Assembly (NCBI GenBank): GCA_900313435.1
Contig: OMRF01000022.1
Location: 1 to 11,742 of the forward strand
DNA length: 11,742 bases
DNA from: an uncultured Lachnospiraceae bacterium
Lineage (GTDB): Bacteria > Bacillota > Clostridia > Lachnospirales > Lachnospiraceae
Direction of reading: 5' to 3'
In this document: positions 7,200 to 11,742 of the stretch, piece by piece
Layout: every line of letters begins with the position of its first letter
How positions within the stretch are numbered: the first letter of the stretch is position 1
The notes under the pieces: generated by a model
What the model was told of the DNA's origin: nothing
Seen by the model: only the letters and a program-made list of their open reading frames with translations
The model's database searches: none
Translations under genes and position numbers: made by a program

Positions 7200-7988
7200 T
7201 TGAGTTCAAGCGTTAGTAAGAGGATATCTATCATCAGCAACCAGCAGGGGATAGTCGTCCGCGGGCTGAAAAGGAGATTTGAGGAGGAGGGGCATGCAGT
7301 AAGGATCCTGCCCCAAAAGGCATCTGATGTTCGTGAATGTACAAAAGATACGGATCTTTTCATCATGAACCTTGATGATGAGCCCGGAAAGAACCCGCAT
7401 GAGCTTATTGAGATCTTTCAGATCGGTGAGATCATAAGTGAGGCGGAAAACAAGCTGGTCATCATCGCAGCAAAAAATTCCGCTGATGAGGTAAAAGCTG
7501 CCGCCCCGTTGTTATCCGACTATCCCTGGGAATTCCGCCCCGTCATCATTGAAGAATTCTGTCAGAAGATGCAAGACAGTGTATTTTCGGATAATTCGGC
7601 CGAAAAGTCCCAAACCGGCAAGAAGAAGATACTTATCATAGATGATGATCCCCAGTTTGCGAAGATGATCAGGGAGTGGATCAAGGACACCTACTCGGTC
7701 GGCGTGTTGACCTCCGGGATGCAGGCTATAACTCTTCTTACGAAGAACAAGGTGGATCTGATCCTTCTTGACTACGAGATGCCGGTGGTTGACGGTCCCC
7801 AGGTCTTTCAGATATTAAAGAGTGATCCTGTGCTAAAGTCCATTCCCGTTGTATTTCTGACAGGAGTCGCAGACAAGGAAAGCGTGACAAGGGTAATGGC
7901 TCTTCATCCCAACGGCTATATTTTAAAGTCAACGACAAGGGAAAATCTCCTTACTTACCTTAAGGATCTCTTCCGGAAGCTTTCGTGA
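7200..7988 (+). CDS. Stand-alone two-domain response regulator (pseudo-receiver plus receiver)
   Basis: This 262-residue cytoplasmic protein has two receiver-like halves and no DNA-binding, enzymatic or RNA-binding output. The N-terminal half (about 6-125) has the alternating hydrophobic strands of a receiver, but it has Asn57 where the phospho-Asp belongs and lacks the paired acids after strand 1 (IISNQQG). The C-terminal half (about 140-262) is a good receiver: IIDDDP, phospho-site Asp191 in LLDYEMP, a FLTG strand-4 motif and ILKS supplying the conserved Lys. It is the natural final acceptor for the HPt of the preceding kinase, 29 bases upstream, and may act by binding a partner protein. 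I recall similar two-domain receivers next to hybrid kinases in Lachnospiraceae. Translation starts at TTG behind AGGAGG. The gene closes the signalling cluster; I see no clear terminator hairpin after it. Confidence 0.9.
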   Translation: MSSSVSKRISIISNQQGIVVRGLKRRFEEEGHAVRILPQKASDVRECTKDTDLFIMNLDDEPGKNPHELIEIFQIGEIISEAENKLVIIAAKNSADEVKAAAPLLSDYPWEFRPVIIEEFCQKMQDSVFSDNSAEKSQTGKKKILIIDDDPQFAKMIREWIKDTYSVGVLTSGMQAITLLTKNKVDLILLDYEMPVVDGPQVFQILKSDPVLKSIPVVFLTGVADKESVTRVMALHPNGYILKSTTRENLLTYLKDLFRKLS

Positions 7989-7989
7989 T

Positions 7990-8018
7990 TTGTCAGAAAT
8001 CTGTACTGAAAATATGTT
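7990..8018 (+). promoter_or_regulatory. Candidate sigma-70-type promoter for the transporter genes
   Basis: TTGTCA at 7990-7995 (five of six to the -35 consensus) is followed, after a 17-base spacer, by TATGTT at 8013-8018 (four of six to the -10 consensus). Transcription would start near 8025 and give a leader of about 45 bases ending in AGGAGGG at 8061-8067, just ahead of the ATG at 8071. The surrounding gap is AT-rich compared with the genes. No terminator is visible between 7988 and this point, so read-through from the signalling genes remains possible. Confidence 0.4.
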
Positions 8019-8070
8019 AATATTCTAAAGTATTTGCGATGTGGCACAATAATAGGACTGAGGAGGGAAA

Positions 8071-10701
8071 ATGGAAGAAACAAAAAAGAGCTCCGGCGCG
8101 ATGCTGAAGATCTCCGCATTCATTGTAGACAAGAGAATGTTGTTTTTCCTGATCTATGTAATAGCGCTGATCTTCAGTTTTTTTGCGACCAACTGGGTGC
8201 AGGTTCAAAATGACATCAAAACCTATCTCAGTGATGACACGGAGACAAAGAAGAGCCTTAAGCTCATGAATGAAGAGTTCATCACTTTCGGCGCGGCTCA
8301 GGTAATGGTCGCGAACATTACCTTTGATGAAGGTCTTGAGCTCAAGAAAAAGATAGAGGCCGTGGACGGTGTTTACATGGTGGATTACACTACCGAGACC
8401 GCGGATGATGTCAGCTTCAAAAAGCATTATAACAATGGCTCCGCTCTGTTTTCAGTGACCTTCGGCTATTCGGAAACAGACGAAAAGGCACTGAAGTCCC
8501 TTTCTGAGGTTGAGAAACTTCTTGACGGCTACGATATCTATGTTTCCACTACGATGGGAAACCAGCAGGCGGAAGCGATAGAAAAGGAAATGAAGCCCAT
8601 AATCATGGTCGTGGCGGTGGTCGTTCTCGGCGTCCTGCTTTTTTCCTGTCTTTCCTTCGGGGAGATCCCGGTACTCCTTATTACTTTCATAGCTTCCATT
8701 CTGATCCACAAGGGAACGAATTTCTTCCTGGGTGAGATCTCCTTCGTTTCAAATTCTGTGTCTGCGATCCTGCAGCTTGCCATGTCCATAGACTACGCGG
8801 TAATCCTGTGCAACCATTACAAGGAGCTGCACCAGACCATGGATGTCAGGGATGCGGCGGTCGTTGCTCTTTCAAAATCTATCCCGGAGATAATGGGAAG
8901 CTCTCTTACTACTATCTCGGGCATGGTAGCGCTCATCTTCATGCAGTTCAAACTGGGAGGCGATCTTGGCGTCGTCCTCATAAAGGCGATCCTCATCAGT
9001 CTCCTTACAGTCTTTACGCTGATGCCGGGACTTCTTGTGCTGTTCTCAAAGGCAATGGACAAGACCGCTCACAGGAGCTTCATTCCGAAGATCACCTTCA
9101 TCGGAAAAATTGCCTGGGCCACGAGATATATCACACCGATCATCTTTGGCGTGGTCTTCGTCCTTGCTATGATAGCCTCACAGAAATGTCCTTATGTTTA
9201 TGGTAATACTCTGGTCGAGACCCCCGTTAAGAATGAGACGCAGATAGCTGACGAAATGATAAGGGATAATTTCGGCAGTTATAATAAGCTGGCGGTTCTC
9301 GTTCCGGGCCATGATTACGTCGCGGAGAAGGGCTTCCTTGATGAGGTCTCGAAAAGGTCTGAGGTCTATACGGCTCAGGGACTGGCGAATCAGGGCTATG
9401 CCGGATACAATCTTACGGATGCACTGACTCCGAGACAGCTTTCGGAGGCTCTCGGCATGGATGTAGAGCTTATCAATCTTGTGTATGCAGCCTATGCGGC
9501 AGATAAAGATGATTTTGGCAGAGTGATAGTCGGTGTTACTAATTACAGGATCCCTCTCATGGATATGGTTGAGTTCATCCATTCAAAGGTTGAGGAGGGC
9601 TATGTGGAGCTTGATGAAAACATTACGAGTAAGCTTGACACTGCCTATACAAAGATCAATTACGCGAGGCTGCAGCTTGAAGGACAGACCTACGACCGTA
9701 TGCTTTTGACACTTAATGTCCCCGAGGAATCGGAAGAGACCTATGCCTTTATCGCGGATGTCAGAGAGATAGCTGCGAAGTATTATCCAAAGGAAGACCA
9801 GGTGGTATATCTCGCCGGTCTTTCAACCAATGCCCTTGACCTGAAGAAGTCCTTTGCCAGGGACAATGTGGTCGTGAACATCCTGACAGCACTATTCGTC
9901 CTCGTGATACTGCTCTTCACCTTCAAGTCGGCAGGTCTTCCCCTTCTTCAGATCCTTGTCATTGAGGGGGCGATCTTCATTAACTTCAGCCTTCCGGCGA
10001 TTTTACATGAGAACCTCTTCTTCCTGAGCTACCTCATTGTAAGTTCCATCCAGATGGGCGCGAACATTGACTATGCCATCGTTATAAGCAGCCGCTTCAT
10101 AGAGGAGCGCAAGACCAAGGGACCGAAGGAGTCTATCATTGAGGCTTTGAATTTTGCCTTCCCTACGATAGTTACATCGGGAACCATGATGGCGATAGCA
10201 GGCTTTGCTATAGGAAGCCTGAGTTCTCAGGCTTCTATCGTGGGCGTTGGACTATGCCTCGGACGCGGAACGCTGATCTCCATAGCACTCGTCCTCTTTG
10301 TCCTTCCTCAGATCCTTCTCTTCGGCGATAAGCTGATAGAGATCACGACCTTTGATATCTACAGACCTATCAAGCTCAGAAAGGCGGAAGGAAGCATTTA
10401 CATCAACGGTACTGTCAAAGGCTCCATAAACGGAACGATCACAGGCTTTGTAAAGGGTACTGTGAAGGGAGATGTCGGAGTTACCCTGATAAACGGATCA
10501 ATGGAGAATATCCCTCCGGAACTGATGGAGGATGTCGAAAAGGCTGTGGAAGAAAGCAAGGAGGTAAGGGAGAAGGAGGAAGCCGAAAAGAATGCCCCGC
10601 CGCTATCGCTGAAGGACAAGTTGAAGAGCAAGCTGAAGGAAGTCACCAAAGACAAACAAAGCGGTAAAGAGGAAGGGGGTGAGAAGAATGAAAACGACTA
10701 A
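8071..10701 (+). CDS. RND/MMPL superfamily membrane transporter
   Basis: This 876-residue inner-membrane protein has the duplicated RND/MMPL layout: one N-terminal helix, an extracytoplasmic domain, a five-helix block, then a repeat of the same pattern (about 12 helices in all). The charged residues that usually carry protons in this family sit in matching motifs: Asp241 of SIDYAVIL in the first half and Asp667 of NIDYAIVI in the second. Relatives export lipids or other hydrophobic molecules (MmpL3, HpnN); the substrate here is unknown. After the last helix (about residue 765) comes an unusual tail. It has a glycine-periodic stretch (about 774-811), then a helical Glu/Lys-rich end with Lys-rich amphipathic segments. 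AGGAGGG precedes the ATG closely. The gene overlaps the secreted GLUG-repeat gene by 14 bases, so the two are probably made together and may form one export or envelope system. Confidence 0.9.
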   Translation: MEETKKSSGAMLKISAFIVDKRMLFFLIYVIALIFSFFATNWVQVQNDIKTYLSDDTETKKSLKLMNEEFITFGAAQVMVANITFDEGLELKKKIEAVDGVYMVDYTTETADDVSFKKHYNNGSALFSVTFGYSETDEKALKSLSEVEKLLDGYDIYVSTTMGNQQAEAIEKEMKPIIMVVAVVVLGVLLFSCLSFGEIPVLLITFIASILIHKGTNFFLGEISFVSNSVSAILQLAMSIDYAVILCNHYKELHQTMDVRDAAVVALSKSIPEIMGSSLTTISGMVALIFMQFKLGGDLGVVLIKAILISLLTVFTLMPGLLVLFSKAMDKTAHRSFIPKITFIGKIAWATRYITPIIFGVVFVLAMIASQKCPYVYGNTLVETPVKNETQIADEMIRDNFGSYNKLAVLVPGHDYVAEKGFLDEVSKRSEVYTAQGLANQGYAGYNLTDALTPRQLSEALGMDVELINLVYAAYAADKDDFGRVIVGVTNYRIPLMDMVEFIHSKVEEGYVELDENITSKLDTAYTKINYARLQLEGQTYDRMLLTLNVPEESEETYAFIADVREIAAKYYPKEDQVVYLAGLSTNALDLKKSFARDNVVVNILTALFVLVILLFTFKSAGLPLLQILVIEGAIFINFSLPAILHENLFFLSYLIVSSIQMGANIDYAIVISSRFIEERKTKGPKESIIEALNFAFPTIVTSGTMMAIAGFAIGSLSSQASIVGVGLCLGRGTLISIALVLFVLPQILLFGDKLIEITTFDIYRPIKLRKAEGSIYINGTVKGSINGTITGFVKGTVKGDVGVTLINGSMENIPPELMEDVEKAVEESKEVREKEEAEKNAPPLSLKDKLKSKLKEVTKDKQSGKEEGGEKNEND
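10390..10503 (+). repeat. Glycine-periodic tail repeat in the MMPL transporter
   Basis: Residues about 774-811 repeat a short unit of the type (I/V)-x-G-(T/S)-(V/I)-x-G about every four to eight residues, including INGTVKGSINGT and FVKGTVKGDV. The DNA repeats too: GGTACTGTCAAAGG at 10408-10421 returns as GGTACTGTGAAGGG at 10456-10469. The pattern recalls the small beta-helix rungs of bactofilins, but the stretch is much shorter than a bactofilin domain. It should face the cytoplasm, since it follows the last membrane helix. The function is unknown. Confidence 0.6.
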
Positions 10702-11742
10702 AAAGATCATGGCACTGGGTCTTTCGGTGGTTATTTCATTATTCTCTCTTCCGGTGATAAGAGCCGCCGCGACACCGGATTCCGATACAGCGACCCATAT
10801 CAAAAGCTTTTCCGATTTCAAGACTTTTGCGGACAACTGCAGGAGAGACGAGTGGTCTTATGGCAAAAGCTTCGTCCTCGACAATGACATAGTCTTTGAC
10901 ACGGATAAAATGATAATGGTCGCGTCCTTTGCCGGAACCTTTGACGGAAACGGCCATACAATTAGCAATGTCAAGATCGAAGGTGTGGCAGGCAACACCG
11001 GACTCTTCGGGATTGTCTACTCAAGCGGTACGATAAAGAACCTTACCGTCATGGGGACCTATGAACCAAACGGTGTACTGTCGCGTCTTGGTGGGATTGC
11101 CGGTGCAAACCACGGTCTGATAGAAAACTGTACCTTCTCAGGCTCCATATTCGCAAACAGCGTAATGGGCGGGATCTGCGGCTACAACTGGTCTGACGGA
11201 AGGATAATAAACTGCACATCAAAGGGCACATTGGAAGGCAGTGACAAGACAGGCGGCATCGCAGGTGTGAATGACGGGACCATAAGCGGGTGCAAAAATT
11301 CCGCCAAAGTGAATACAACCTATGACGAAACGAAGTTTTCCAACAATCAGATTTCAAATATCATTGAAAGCGTCACTATGTCAAAAGATTACAGTCTTCT
11401 GAATGCCGTGAGGGTTCGGACTGACGTAGGCGGCATAGCGGGGGTGAATGCCGGACGGATAGAAAACTGCTCAAACGAAGAAAATGTGGGCTACAAGCAG
11501 GTAGGCTACAATACAGGCGGTATAGCAGGCCGTTCCATGGGCTTTGTCTCGAACTCCGTGAACAGGGCAGGGATCTATGGAAAGTCAGATATCGGCGGGA
11601 TAGTGGGGCAGCAGCAGCCCTATGTGTTCCTGGATTACTCCGATTCCGACCTTAATGGACTTGGAAAAGGACTTAACGACTTAAACAGCAGTGTAAGTGA
11701 TGCCATGAATGATGTCTCAGGCCTCAGCACGAAGGCGAGGTA
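10688..11742 (+). CDS. Secreted GLUG-repeat protein, 3' end beyond the window
   Basis: An open frame of 351 codons runs without a stop to the window edge. It starts at ATG 10688, inside the end of the transporter gene, behind GGGGGTGAG (about 10675-10683). The N-terminus has two to three lysines, a hydrophobic core and a likely signal peptidase site after IRAAA (about residue 28). A conserved entry segment with WSYGK and FDGNGHTI (about 45-105) leads into six GLUG-type repeats starting near residues 134, 160, 188, 247, 276 and 302, each of the form GGI-(A/C/V)-G; the first five continue with a small turn and, in four, a Cys. This predicts a right-handed beta-helix-like fold outside the membrane. 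A Leu/Asn/Ser helical segment begins near residue 320 and probably continues as a coiled coil. I recall a conserved Firmicutes family with this order of domains. It may be a surface partner of the MMPL transporter; its biochemical role is not known. Confidence 0.88.
   Translation, partial: MKTTKKIMALGLSVVISLFSLPVIRAAATPDSDTATHIKSFSDFKTFADNCRRDEWSYGKSFVLDNDIVFDTDKMIMVASFAGTFDGNGHTISNVKIEGVAGNTGLFGIVYSSGTIKNLTVMGTYEPNGVLSRLGGIAGANHGLIENCTFSGSIFANSVMGGICGYNWSDGRIINCTSKGTLEGSDKTGGIAGVNDGTISGCKNSAKVNTTYDETKFSNNQISNIIESVTMSKDYSLLNAVRVRTDVGGIAGVNAGRIENCSNEENVGYKQVGYNTGGIAGRSMGFVSNSVNRAGIYGKSDIGGIVGQQQPYVFLDYSDSDLNGLGKGLNDLNSSVSDAMNDVSGLSTKAR

Noticed and set aside
7960..8030. Intrinsic terminator after the response regulator gene
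   Set aside because: The gap is AT-rich with no GC-rich stem followed by a T-run.
8042..8058. TGGCAC resembling a sigma-54 -24 element before the transporter
   Set aside because: The matching -12 element (TTGC-type) is absent at the required spacing, and the second half reads TAGGAC or similar.

Overview
The window looks like a chromosomal segment of a Firmicute, most likely a gut or rumen Lachnospiraceae (Butyrivibrio-like). I base this on the protein families recalled from memory, on GGAGG-type ribosome binding sites, one TTG start, tight same-strand packing and moderate GC. It is a family-level guess, not an identification. Every supported gene is on the + strand. I see no tRNA, rRNA, CRISPR array, insertion sequence or sign of a broken gene.

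Region 1 (1-174) is a non-coding leader with several strong potential hairpins that I cannot assign to a known riboswitch class. Region 2 (175-7988) is a four-gene cluster. It holds an AGCS-type sodium/amino-acid symporter, a six-helix hybrid histidine kinase ending in a pseudo-receiver plus a real receiver, a second six-helix hybrid kinase, and a stand-alone two-domain receiver protein with no DNA-binding output. The first three genes overlap (17 and 4 bases) and the fourth follows after 29 bases. The second kinase is the standout: a complete DegV (EDD, fatty-acid-binding) domain lies between its receiver and its HPt domain, followed by a small helical C-terminal domain.

Region 3 (8071 to the right edge) starts after an 82-base gap with a candidate promoter. 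It encodes an RND/MMPL-type membrane transporter with an unusual glycine-periodic cytoplasmic tail. A secreted GLUG-repeat protein overlaps its end and runs off the window.

Together the four signalling and transport genes contain every step of a His-Asp-His-Asp phosphorelay: two kinases, two kinase-linked receivers, one HPt and one terminal receiver. My main inference is that a lipid or fatty acid bound by the DegV domain could gate the flow of phosphate between receiver and HPt, and that the nearby MMPL transporter (a superfamily with several lipid exporters) may belong to the same physiology. The domain fusion is read directly from sequence; the lipid link is hypothesis.
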